This document shows positions 56,200-64,000 of a stretch of 64,000 nucleotides of DNA, in pieces (within the stretch, counting starts at the first letter, position 1; each line of letters opens with the position of its first letter). Origin of the DNA: Vibrio penaeicida (lineage in GTDB: Bacteria; Pseudomonadota; Gammaproteobacteria; Enterobacterales; Vibrionaceae); NCBI RefSeq assembly GCF_019977755.1, contig NZ_AP025144.1, positions 3,348,001 to 3,412,000 of the forward strand. Reading direction: 5' to 3'. Both the position numbers and the translations under genes were made by a program. Under the pieces are notes generated by a model that searched no databases, was not told the origin of the DNA, and saw only the letters and a list, made by a program, of their open reading frames with translations.

Positions 56200-57132
56200 C
56201 TATCGATTACGCATGTTTCTAAGTGCCAAATAGATCGTTGCTGGCAAAATCAAAACAGAAATCACCATGCCGATGGCGGCAGCCATACCAAGATCAGCCG
56301 TTCCCGAACCACCACTGGTTCCAAATGCGGTTCGATACTGGAATGTGCCCATGATGTCTGTTGAGTAATAAGGTCCAGCATCGGGCCCCATGAGAATCAA
56401 GACATACTCAGCGTTATTGAACACATCAACCATGGTCAAAATCGTAATAAGGACAAACGCAGGCGCCAAAACAGGAAACACAACATGTCGAATGCACTGC
56501 CAGCGGCTTGCACCATCCAATACTGCCGCTTCTAGCAAGTCGGAGCGAACGCCAAGAATCGCAGAGAGAATCAACATGATTGAGAACCCTAGCTTCTGCC
56601 AAGATTGAAATAGTGCAATGGTTGGAAGCGCTGCACTTTCATCCCCTAAAAACATCAGTGGTGCAGAAATCAAATCCCAATTCATTAATAACTGGTTCAG
56701 CGGTCCGCGCACGTCTACCACGAGTTGCCCTAAGAAGGCGACAGCGACAGCAGCCAATGGATAAGGCATAAAGAACAGAAGTTTATAGCCAGATTTTCCT
56801 GCCGTATTCCAACTCAATACCAGCGCAAAAGCCGTTCCCAATAAAAGAAACACAGAGATACAAATAGCGAAGAACAATACGGTTTGGTAAAACGCATTCC
56901 AAAGCTGGGTACTCATGTAGTCATCAGTTAACAGCTTGGTAAAATTATCAAATCCAACAAAAGTGGCCGGTCCTATGCCTGGCCAATCAAAAAAGGACAG
57001 CACTAATGTGCCGAACAGGGGCAAAAGGTTAAATACCCCATACAACAAGCAGCCTGGAATCAGTAGCAACATGTACTGAATCTTTTCTTTCTGCTTGAAG
57101 CTCAATCCTTTGGGGCGGGAAAACTCGGTCAT
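56200..57132 (-). CDS. Sugar ABC transporter permease (MalF type)
   Basis: The 310-aa membrane protein has about six TM segments and an EAA loop (LLEAAVLDGASRWQCIRHVVFPVLAPA). It is a short MalF/UgpA/LacF-type protein without the large periplasmic loop of E. coli MalF. It follows the binding-protein gene after a 100-bp gap with a stable hairpin. Confidence 0.92.
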   Translation of the reverse strand: MTEFSRPKGLSFKQKEKIQYMLLLIPGCLLYGVFNLLPLFGTLVLSFFDWPGIGPATFVGFDNFTKLLTDDYMSTQLWNAFYQTVLFFAICISVFLLLGTAFALVLSWNTAGKSGYKLLFFMPYPLAAVAVAFLGQLVVDVRGPLNQLLMNWDLISAPLMFLGDESAALPTIALFQSWQKLGFSIMLILSAILGVRSDLLEAAVLDGASRWQCIRHVVFPVLAPAFVLITILTMVDVFNNAEYVLILMGPDAGPYYSTDIMGTFQYRTAFGTSGGSGTADLGMAAAIGMVISVLILPATIYLALRNMRNR

Positions 57133-57158
57133 ACTGACTCCAGCGGTATGGGTATATG

Positions 57159-57182
57159 GGCGACCTGTATATTCAGGTCGCC
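57159..57182 (-). repeat. Intercistronic hairpin after the binding-protein gene
   Basis: A 9-bp perfect stem GGCGACCTG / CAGGTCGCC with a 6-nt loop lies between the binding-protein and first permease genes. On the minus strand no T run follows, so it is probably an mRNA-stabilising structure that raises binding-protein output over the permeases, as between malE and malF. Confidence 0.55.
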
Positions 57183-57232
57183 GTCTTTCTTTTTGTTTTT
57201 ACGTTTTTCTTTTTGCTATGACAGAAAGGTCA

Positions 57233-58447
57233 TTACAGGTTTTTGGCTTTGAAGCCTTTTTCAATTTCTTCAGACAACCCTTTACTGTCAACTTTACCAG
57301 CTAAGAACTTCTGGAACGCAGGACCGACAACTTCTTCATACTGAACATTGAATGGACCTTTCCAAGTCAAGTGCGCTTGCGCTTGGTTGGATACAAAAGT
57401 CGCGGCTTCAGCCTGATGCGCTCCTTCATATTGAATGCCAGATGCATAGGTAGAAAGTTCACCTACGTGATCGGCAAACAACTGCGCGAACTCTTTAGTT
57501 GCTGTGTAAGCTAACAATTTGTCTGCTGCAGCTTTCTTAGCACTATTAGCATTAACTAAATACGCGCCATCAGCAAAAGCATAGACTTTACCTCCAGCCC
57601 CTGGGACTGGCATAAGACCCAAATTCGCATCTGGATTGGTCTGAGCAATGGTTGATAGTGGAGATGTTGACCATAAGCCATCAATAATCATGGCTGAATC
57701 GCCTAAAGCCACATTCGCACGCATACCATTGTAGTCTTGCGCTGCTGCTGAAGGGTTAATGTACGGCTTCCACGTTGCGAAGGTATCTACAACTTTTTGA
57801 TAGCCGCTAGCGGTAAACGGTTCATCACGCGTTGCAACTTTTGCCATACCGTCGCCAGACAATCCCGCTTCAAGACCTGCACTCATCATGGCCAGAGCCC
57901 AACCAGCTCGTCCCGGTACTTCAAGCGGTGTAACACCTGCCGCTTTCAGCGTTTTCATGACTTGCTCAAATTCGTCGAGTGATTGAGGTTCTTTGATATT
58001 GTGCTTATCAAAAATATCTTTGTTATAGATGATTTGTACAGTTTGAACGGCAAATGGCACACCGTAAACCTTACCATCCGAGCCTGTCGCTGCACCCAGT
58101 GTTGCTGGAGAAATTCCAGATAGATCCACATCGCCACTAACCGGCTTAATCACATCCGCCTTTGCGTATTGATCAATAAAGGAAGCACCAGGGCGACCTT
58201 GGAATAAATCCGGACCACCATCACTTTGTAAACCAAGACGAAGACGGGAGTTGTAATCTACGCCTTTAAAGACCTCAACCTTAACGTTGATGTCTTTCAT
58301 ATTCTTAGATACAGCTTCCCATAGAGGACGCTCCTGTTTGCGCCATGTCCATATGGTTAGGGTTTCTTCTGCAATTGCAGAGATAGGTAAAGCGACGGTA
58401 AACGCGGTTAATGCGACCAGTGCTTTAACTCCTTTCTTAAACTTCAT
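57233..58447 (-). CDS. Sugar ABC transporter solute-binding protein
   Basis: The 404-aa protein has a signal peptide (KFKKGVKALVALTAFTVALP, cleavage near AIAEE, residue 26) and the CUT1 binding-protein fold: LTIWTWRKQERPLWEAV, GGPDLFQGRPG, GVPFAVQTVQIIYNKDIFDKHNI, and ALGDSAMIIDGLWSTS. Several Trp residues (WTW, W near 270) would stack on sugar rings. It captures an oligosaccharide in the periplasm. The linked GH20-like enzyme and ROK regulator suggest a hexosamine-containing ligand. First gene of the ABC operon. Confidence 0.92.
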   Translation of the reverse strand: MKFKKGVKALVALTAFTVALPISAIAEETLTIWTWRKQERPLWEAVSKNMKDINVKVEVFKGVDYNSRLRLGLQSDGGPDLFQGRPGASFIDQYAKADVIKPVSGDVDLSGISPATLGAATGSDGKVYGVPFAVQTVQIIYNKDIFDKHNIKEPQSLDEFEQVMKTLKAAGVTPLEVPGRAGWALAMMSAGLEAGLSGDGMAKVATRDEPFTASGYQKVVDTFATWKPYINPSAAAQDYNGMRANVALGDSAMIIDGLWSTSPLSTIAQTNPDANLGLMPVPGAGGKVYAFADGAYLVNANSAKKAAADKLLAYTATKEFAQLFADHVGELSTYASGIQYEGAHQAEAATFVSNQAQAHLTWKGPFNVQYEEVVGPAFQKFLAGKVDSKGLSEEIEKGFKAKNL

Positions 58448-58459
58448 TGTTTTATCCTC

Positions 58460-58486
58460 TAGTTAGTTTACAGGGGAAACTAACTA
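58460..58486. promoter_or_regulatory. ROK-type operator palindrome before ABC operon
   Basis: TAGTTAGTTT-N7-AAACTAACTA is a perfect 10-bp inverted repeat 12 bp upstream of the binding-protein start. Its TTAGTTT...AAACTAA core resembles operators of ROK repressors such as Bacillus XylR. A single TTAGTTT half site lies at 58661-58667, just before the divergent ROK gene. Confidence 0.65.
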
Positions 58487-58513
58487 TATAATCTAGGCTA
58501 TTTTTTGCTCGAT

Positions 58514-58535
58514 ACAACGATCATGATCACAAATA
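58514..58535 (-). promoter_or_regulatory. CRP-like site upstream of ABC operon
   Basis: On the minus strand TTTGTGATCATGATCGTT matches the left CRP half site TGTGATC fully and the right half only at GATC. Catabolite control would suit a sugar operon, but the match is partial. Confidence 0.35.
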
Positions 58536-58684
58536 AGTAACAAAATTATCAATGAAAAATAAGAAAAGTTACATCGATCATACTTCAAATGAATAGATTG
58601 GAACGCTTAATTTTTGTTCTTGAATAGTCATATTGAAGTCGCTATAAAGGATATTATTAATTAGTTTCCACAATCAACTTAACC

Positions 58685-59758
58685 ATGAAGCCAAGCCAAA
58701 ACAGTAAGATTGTCAACTTATCCAGAGTCATCGATAGCATCTGGCGTCATAACCGAATTTCACGGGTAGAAGTCGCAGAACAGCTCGGGCTGGATAAATC
58801 CACCATTACTAAAATTGTAGGGTTGCTGACGGAAAAGAATCTGATTTCAGAAGTCACAGCTAAACCTTCCAATAGCAAAGGTGGACGACCGAAGGTATCA
58901 CTTTCTCTCAATTCAGATATTGGTGTTTTGGTTGGTATTGAGCTCACCGATAGTGTGATTAACGTTTCGGTAGTGAATGTGGATTGCCTAATTGTTTATC
59001 GCACCATTATCCCGTTCCAGCCCAAGCGAGGTGTCATTTCCGAAATCGCCCATGTGCTAACGCCTGTACTTCGAGAAATAGAAGATAAGTTCCATAAAAT
59101 TCTCGCCATTGGTATCGGGTTACCTGGCTTGGTGGATCCGGAGAGCGGGCAGGTGTCGCTATCTAATGCGCTCGAAATATATAAGCCACTTGCGTTGGTG
59201 GATAAACTCCGCCAAATATTTGCGTATCCGATCTTCATTGACAACGATGCCAACTGCGCTGCTTGGGGGGAAATGATGCAAACACGTCGTGAGCCCACGA
59301 CCAATTTTATCTATGTTCTGTTTACCTCTCACCATCGCCACACCGACTCTGAGCATTTAGGAATCGGTTTGGGATTCGTGTTGAACGACAAGCTCTTTTA
59401 TGGCGATGATTTTTCAGCGGGTCAATACAAAAGTGAACTGGTACATGGAACAGAATCTGCCGATTTGTCCCTGATCCTTCAAGAGTTTGCATCTTCACTT
59501 GTCATCATGGGGCGCTTGATGAACATCCATAACGTCATTATTGGTGGCGAAGCCCAACGCTATGGAGCCAATCTTGTAGCCAATATTGATCAGAAACTTG
59601 CTAACACGGACGGTCCTAAAACGTGGGATCCCTGCATTAGTTTTTCCACCTTAGGTACTCAAGCTGTCTCGGCTGGAGCCGCCGCAATGGCGTGGCAGAA
59701 ACTTATCACTCAGGATATCGCGCTGTTTAGTGTGCTGCCTTCTGATAGTCGTATTTAA
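58685..59758 (+). CDS. ROK-family transcriptional regulator (NagC/XylR type)
   Basis: The 357-aa protein has an N-terminal winged helix (residues 10-70: RISRVEVAEQLGLDKSTITKIVGLLTEKNLI) and a ROK domain (GIGLPGLVD, IDNDANCAAWGE, NVIIGGEAQRYG). The ROK zinc motif CxCGxxGCxE is missing; the matching place reads SAGQYKSELVHGTES. It should sense a sugar or sugar phosphate and control the divergent ABC operon and the GH20-like gene that follows after 11 bp. The palindrome at 58460-58486 is its likely operator. Confidence 0.87.
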   Translation: MKPSQNSKIVNLSRVIDSIWRHNRISRVEVAEQLGLDKSTITKIVGLLTEKNLISEVTAKPSNSKGGRPKVSLSLNSDIGVLVGIELTDSVINVSVVNVDCLIVYRTIIPFQPKRGVISEIAHVLTPVLREIEDKFHKILAIGIGLPGLVDPESGQVSLSNALEIYKPLALVDKLRQIFAYPIFIDNDANCAAWGEMMQTRREPTTNFIYVLFTSHHRHTDSEHLGIGLGFVLNDKLFYGDDFSAGQYKSELVHGTESADLSLILQEFASSLVIMGRLMNIHNVIIGGEAQRYGANLVANIDQKLANTDGPKTWDPCISFSTLGTQAVSAGAAAMAWQKLITQDIALFSVLPSDSRI

Positions 59759-59769
59759 CTGAGGTCCAT

Positions 59770-61542
59770 ATGGCAGAATTTTGCCCAACACTGTTTCCTG
59801 AACCAAAGTCGATTCAGTTTCTTAATGGCGATCCATTATTTATACCTGGATTAACACGAGGCATGATACCTCGCGTTCAAGGTGAGCGAATCTCATCGCC
59901 ACAAGTTGAATACCAATATCATAGTGAGTTTACCGAACAATCTTTTGGCATTGAGATCCGAAAGGATGTTTTGTTGATCAAGCACTGCGATGAACTGGGC
60001 ATTCTGTATGCTCACCACATCATGGCTCAATTGGTTTGCCAGTGCTCTTCGTCATTGCCACAACTGGTCCTTTTCGATAAACCCGATTTCTCGCAACGCG
60101 GTGTGATTCTAGATGTAAGTCGAGATAAGATCCCAACGATGGACACCTTATTCGAGCTTATCGATTACTGGTCATCACTCAGAATCAACCAACTGCAGTT
60201 CTATACTGAACATGCTTTTTCGTACCAGCTGCACCACAAAGTTTGGCAAGACTATGACCCTCTCACCCCCGAACAAATACGCGCGTTGGATTACTATTGT
60301 AAAACCAAAGGCATCGAGTTAATTCCAAATCAAGCAACGTTTGGGCACATGGAAAAATGGCTCTGCCATCCGGAATACACGCATTTGGCAGAACAAACTT
60401 CAGGCTTTTATGACCAACGTGGTGACTTTCGCCCGGAATCCTTTGGATTGAATCCCGAAAACCCGGATGTTCCAAAATTCATTGCCGAATTATTTGACGA
60501 GTTATTGCCTAACTTTTCCAGTAAAACGCTGAACATCAATTTTGATGAAACCATGGACTTAGGGGTCGATGGCAGTAAACAAGCGTGTGAGACCTTAGGG
60601 GAAGGGCAAGTTTATTTGAACTACCTAACCAAAGTGTTGACGATTGCCAGTGAACGGGGAATGTACTGCCAGATATTCAGTGACATGCTGTTTCGATACC
60701 CAGAAATCCTTCCTCACCTACCCAAAGAATTGGAGCTGCTCAATTGGGGCTATGAAGAAAATCACCCCTACGATGAAGAACACGCAAAGCTAGCTGAATT
60801 TGGCTACCCGTTTCAGGTGGTGGTTTCAACGAATACCTTTGCATCCGTCGCGGGTCGCTGGCAGGCAGCGAAGATTCATATGCGCCGTGCCGCTATTTCT
60901 GCCAAAAAGTTTGGCGGACATGGTTATCAGATATCAGAATGGGGGGATATGGGACATGCTCAACAGTTTTCCACCTCGTTACCAGCCTATGCGTTTGGCG
61001 CTGCAGTTGCTTGGGGAGAGAAACAAAACATCGATGTAGATATTCGTTATGTGCTCACCACTTTTTGGGGAAAAGAGTATTCCGATTTAACAGACACGTT
61101 ACTGCAACTTCAAGACGCATACAGTGATTCTGGTGTATCGACACCAAACTGCGCATTTTATGGACCATTTGTGTTTGACCAGAAATCACGTCGCCATATA
61201 CGAAGAGCAGAACTGAAAGATGAGCAAAAGATCAGGCAGAGCATCGCCCAATTAGAAAGCACTGAAAAGCAAGTGAAGTCAGCCAACGAATCGGTGCTGA
61301 AACGAGAGATCCTCTGGACGATAAAAACAATGAAATTGGCAAGCCATATCGCCATCGGTTACATTCAAAACCAATGCCGAGAAGTGGAAGACTTCCCTGC
61401 CTCACTGAAAAGGCAATTGGTTCTTCAAGTTGCTGAAATTGAAAGTGAGTATGCCATCTTGTGGCAAGAGAAATATCGCCTTGGTGGTTGTAAGCAAAGC
61501 ATGTCTCGCCTGCAATATCTGCGACAATTACTTTCACGCTAA
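59770..61542 (+). CDS. GH20-like beta-N-acetylhexosaminidase, cytoplasmic
   Basis: The 590-aa enzyme resembles GH20: a short N-terminal domain (about 1-105), then a TIM barrel opening with SQRGVILDVSRDKIPTMDTL, IELIPNQATFGHMEKWL in the middle and LNINFDETMDLG, where the Asp-Glu pair would be the GH20 acid/base (usually GGDE). A helical C-terminal region (about 475-590) follows. No signal peptide, so it would hydrolyse imported oligosaccharides inside the cell. GAGGT precedes the ATG; it is translated just after the ROK gene. Specificity (GlcNAc, GalNAc or a modified sugar) cannot be told. Confidence 0.78.
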   Translation: MAEFCPTLFPEPKSIQFLNGDPLFIPGLTRGMIPRVQGERISSPQVEYQYHSEFTEQSFGIEIRKDVLLIKHCDELGILYAHHIMAQLVCQCSSSLPQLVLFDKPDFSQRGVILDVSRDKIPTMDTLFELIDYWSSLRINQLQFYTEHAFSYQLHHKVWQDYDPLTPEQIRALDYYCKTKGIELIPNQATFGHMEKWLCHPEYTHLAEQTSGFYDQRGDFRPESFGLNPENPDVPKFIAELFDELLPNFSSKTLNINFDETMDLGVDGSKQACETLGEGQVYLNYLTKVLTIASERGMYCQIFSDMLFRYPEILPHLPKELELLNWGYEENHPYDEEHAKLAEFGYPFQVVVSTNTFASVAGRWQAAKIHMRRAAISAKKFGGHGYQISEWGDMGHAQQFSTSLPAYAFGAAVAWGEKQNIDVDIRYVLTTFWGKEYSDLTDTLLQLQDAYSDSGVSTPNCAFYGPFVFDQKSRRHIRRAELKDEQKIRQSIAQLESTEKQVKSANESVLKREILWTIKTMKLASHIAIGYIQNQCREVEDFPASLKRQLVLQVAEIESEYAILWQEKYRLGGCKQSMSRLQYLRQLLSR

Positions 61543-61577
61543 CAACACCCAATATACCCCGCTCAATAACTCAAACT

Positions 61578-61613
61578 AAAAACGCCAGCACATTTCTGTG
61601 CTGGCGTTTGATT
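61578..61613 (+). terminator. Terminator after GH20-like gene
   Basis: A 13-bp perfect stem AAACGCCAGCACA / TGTGCTGGCGTTT with loop TTTC, followed by TGATTTTG. It also lies 46 bp beyond the yaaA stop on the other strand, with an A-rich left flank. Confidence 0.8.
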
Positions 61614-61658
61614 TTGTTCGATCTCTATGCCTTTTTATCGCGGCGCAAGGTGTGTAGC

Positions 61659-62435
61659 CTAGTTTTGCTCTTCACGCTTGAACACTAACTCTGTTGCTGT
61701 GGATTCCGCTTCAACAAAATAGTAACCCGCTGTATCAAATTGAGTTAACGCTTCAACCGAATCCACTTTATTCTGAATGATGTAGCGAGCCATCATTCCA
61801 CGCGCTTTTTTAGCAAAGAAGCTGATCACTTTGTAATTGCCATTTTTACAATCTTTGAAGACAGGGGTAATAACCGTGCCGTCTACATTCTTTGGCTTCA
61901 CAGCTTTAAAGTATTCATTTGATGCTAGGTTGATAAGCACGTTGTCGCCCTGCTCTTTAAGCGCTTGGTTCACTTCATCAGTGATGATATTGCCCCAAAA
62001 CTGATAGAGGTTAGTACCGCGCTCATTGGCAAGCTTAGTGCCCATCTCTAGTCGATATGGCTGCATCAGATCCAACGGCTTAAGCAAACCATACAAACCA
62101 GATAACATTCTCAAATGCGATTGCGCGTAATCGAACTCGTCTTCGGAAAATGTTTCCGCTTCCAACCCCGTGTATACATCACCTTTAAATGCCAAAACAG
62201 CTTGGCGCGCATTCTCGACCGTAAATGTCTCACTCCATTGCTCAAAACGCGCGGCGTTAAGCCCTGCAATTTTATCACTCACTTTCATCAAGCCTGAAAT
62301 ATCGGCAGGAGTCAGTTTACGGCATTCCTTGATCAGCTCGGCACTGTGTTTAACCAACGTGGGCTGGGTAAAGCGCTCTGTCGCTAGTGGAGATTCGTAA
62401 TCGAGTGTTTTTGCAGGTGATACAACGATAAGCAT
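61659..62435 (-). CDS. yaaA: Peroxide stress protein YaaA
   Basis: The 258-aa protein matches E. coli YaaA in start ([16 protein letters not shown]) and length; internal runs [30 protein letters not shown] and [19 protein letters not shown] are family features. In E. coli it limits iron-dependent damage during peroxide stress and is OxyR-controlled; a DNA-binding fold has been described. ATG 62435 is preferred to an in-frame start 13 codons earlier that would overlap the upstream terminator region. Confidence 0.92.
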   Translation of the reverse strand: MLIVVSPAKTLDYESPLATERFTQPTLVKHSAELIKECRKLTPADISGLMKVSDKIAGLNAARFEQWSETFTVENARQAVLAFKGDVYTGLEAETFSEDEFDYAQSHLRMLSGLYGLLKPLDLMQPYRLEMGTKLANERGTNLYQFWGNIITDEVNQALKEQGDNVLINLASNEYFKAVKPKNVDGTVITPVFKDCKNGNYKVISFFAKKARGMMARYIIQNKVDSVEALTQFDTAGYYFVEAESTATELVFKREEQN

Positions 62436-62476
62436 GACTTTTACTCTGTTGGGCTGATTTTGTATTGTAAGCATAT

Positions 62477-62509
62477 AAAAAAAGCCACGCTAAGTCAGCA
62501 TGGCTTTTT
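62477..62509 (-). terminator. Terminator of the AGCS symporter gene
   Basis: AAAAAGCCA / TGGCTTTTT with an extra GC pair and one mismatch, loop of 7 nt; T-rich on the minus strand. About 45 bp after the symporter stop. Confidence 0.7.
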
Positions 62510-62552
62510 CAATTGTATTGATTAGTGAAGTCTATTATCTCTGTTCAAGAGA

Positions 62553-64000
62553 TCAGTTTTTCTCGGGCTCAATATTCTGCTTAGACTTAGTATTGTCCCA
62601 GATGCCTTCTTCTAGTTGAGATTGCAGTTCTGGGTAATCTTTCACATCAAACGTCGGCACTTTGCCCGCTTTCAATTGCTTGTTGTAATCCTTTGCCAGC
62701 TTCACCACGATGCCAGAAAGAAGCAAGATAGCGACAAGGTTGACGATTGCCATCAAACCCATTGATACGTCTGCTAGGCCCCAAACGGTCGGCAATGTCG
62801 CTAACGAGCCAAACATAACCATACCTAGAACAATGATGCGAAAAAGAATCAAACCTTTCTTGCGGTTGTGTTCTAAGAAGATAAGGTTGGTTTCTGCATA
62901 CGAGTAGTTGGCAATAATGGATGTGAAGGCGAAGAAGAAAATCGCCACTGCGACAAAAATACCACCCCACTCACCAACTTGTGCACTCAATGCACGTTGA
63001 GTCAGTTCAATACCAGTAATTTCACCGTGTGGAACGTATTCACCAGACATTAGGATAATGGCAACAGTCGCTGAACAGATAACCATAGTGTCCATAAACA
63101 CACCAAGCATTTGTACGTAACCTTGTGAAGCTGGGTGCGGTGGGTATGGAGTCGCCGATGCAGCGGCATTTGGCGCAGAGCCCATACCCGCTTCATTCGA
63201 GAACAAACCACGCTTAATACCTTGAATCATAGCCTGTGCGATTGCGTAACCTAAGCCACCGGCTGCTGCTTCTTGTAAGCCAAACGCGCTTTTGAAAATC
63301 AGGCTAAATACCGCCGGTACTTTCTCTAGGTTGGTCAGCATCACAAACATGGCAAGCAAAAGGTACGCTAGCGCCATAACCGGTACGATCAACTCGGCTG
63401 TACGAGCAATCTTTCTCATACCGCCAAAAATAATGAATGCCGAGATAAGGACTAGCGCGCCGCCAACAAATTTAGGCTCTGTACCGAAAGCCGTTTGCAT
63501 TGCACCAGCAATGGAATTGGCTTGTACAGCGTTGAATACCAATCCAAACGCTATGATCAGGAAAATAGAGAACAACACGCCCATCCAGCGCATCCCCAAC
63601 CCTTTCTCCATGTAGTAGGCAGGCCCACCTCGGTAGTTGCCATCGGCATCACGTGTTTTGTATAGCTGCGCCAGTGTGCTTTCAGCAAAAGATGTCGCCA
63701 TGCCCAGCATAGCAATCATCCACATCCAGAAGATTGCACCAGGGCCACCAGCCGTAAGTGCAACGGCGACACCAGCCATGTTACCCGTACCGACACGTGC
63801 TGCGAGCGAAGTACAAAGTGCTTGGAAAGAAGAAATGCCCGCCGCATCGGATTTACGGCTGTTCCGAAGAACGGAAAACATGTGACCAAAATGTCTGAAC
63901 TGAATGAACCCAAGACGAAGGGTAAAATACACGCCCACGCCAACAAGTAAGTAAACTAGAATCGATCCCCAAAGAAGGTCGTTCATTAAATGAATTAAAT
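62553..64000 (-). CDS. Alanine/glycine:cation symporter (AGCS family), 5' end at or beyond window edge
   Basis: The polytopic protein imports alanine or glycine with sodium. AGCS signatures are RLGFIQFRHFGHMF, SSFQALCTSLAARVGTGNMAGVAVALTAGGPGAIFWMW region (residues 50-90) and GLFSNEAGMGSAPNAAA. An ATG at 63986 would give 477 aa, but no Shine-Dalgarno precedes it and the frame stays open to the last base of the window (codons for LIHL before the Met). Family members usually have about 10 more N-terminal residues, so the true start is probably just outside. Confidence 0.9.
   Translation of the reverse strand, partial: LIHLMNDLLWGSILVYLLVGVGVYFTLRLGFIQFRHFGHMFSVLRNSRKSDAAGISSFQALCTSLAARVGTGNMAGVAVALTAGGPGAIFWMWMIAMLGMATSFAESTLAQLYKTRDADGNYRGGPAYYMEKGLGMRWMGVLFSIFLIIAFGLVFNAVQANSIAGAMQTAFGTEPKFVGGALVLISAFIIFGGMRKIARTAELIVPVMALAYLLLAMFVMLTNLEKVPAVFSLIFKSAFGLQEAAAGGLGYAIAQAMIQGIKRGLFSNEAGMGSAPNAAASATPYPPHPASQGYVQMLGVFMDTMVICSATVAIILMSGEYVPHGEITGIELTQRALSAQVGEWGGIFVAVAIFFFAFTSIIANYSYAETNLIFLEHNRKKGLILFRIIVLGMVMFGSLATLPTVWGLADVSMGLMAIVNLVAILLLSGIVVKLAKDYNKQLKAGKVPTFDVKDYPELQSQLEEGIWDNTKSKQNIEPEKN

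Noticed and set aside
1..64000. Search for tRNA, rRNA, CRISPR arrays, integrases of mobile elements, toxin-antitoxin pairs and defence genes
   Set aside because: None was recognised. The only tyrosine recombinase is housekeeping XerD; the single TTCGAATCC-like T-loop match (near 21620) is inside murJ.

Overview
The window looks like a stretch of the larger chromosome of a Vibrio species. Several gene blocks match Vibrio/gammaproteobacterial synteny as I remember it: aroF-tyrA next to a BtsSR pair; rpsT divergent from murJ-ribF-ileS-lspA-fkpB-ispH; hlyU, nhaR and nptA together; rppH-ptsP-lgt-thyA divergent from mutH; vpsR-lysS-prfB-recJ-dsbC-xerD divergent from fldB. HlyU, VpsR and NptA are especially Vibrio-like. 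No rRNA, tRNA, CRISPR array, prophage or insertion-sequence transposase was seen.

Layout. 1-13.0 kb: a 5'-truncated M23 peptidase, the TyrR-box-controlled aroF-tyrA operon, a BtsS/BtsR pyruvate-type two-component pair, peptidoglycan recycling genes (nagZ, anmK-murQ) split by a MITE-like repeat, a lipoprotein, a signal-less AmiC-like binding protein, and a CstA-family transporter preceded by three phased BtsR-type direct repeats. 13.0-26.7 kb: a hybrid histidine kinase whose C-terminal Hpt-like region lacks the histidine, then the ileS/lspA/ispH block, rpsT (UUG start), hlyU, nhaR and nptA with a PhoB-box-like site. 26.9-35.5 kb: thyA-lgt-tauE-ptsP-rppH, a DnaA-box-rich gap that resembles the E. 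coli DARS2 locus, mutH, a DUF6482-like gene, tas, and two small proteins (83 aa DUF1127-like, 31 aa unlisted). 36-48.6 kb: vpsR, lysS, prfB with its programmed +1 frameshift, recJ, dsbC, xerD, fldB, brnQ, trmN6, srmB.

48.7-61.6 kb is the most accessory-looking part. It holds an RpiR-type regulator with a TRAP transporter (dctQ-dctM-dctP) of unknown substrate, a secreted HEXXH metallopeptidase, and a CUT1 sugar ABC transporter divergent from a ROK regulator and a cytoplasmic GH20-like hexosaminidase. Together the last group looks like an uptake and hydrolysis system for a hexosamine-containing oligosaccharide, controlled by a ROK operator palindrome. The window ends with yaaA and an AGCS-family alanine/glycine symporter running off the edge.

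All assignments come from reading the sequence and from memory of protein families; no database search was run. Start codons were chosen by Shine-Dalgarno spacing and family length where several were possible.
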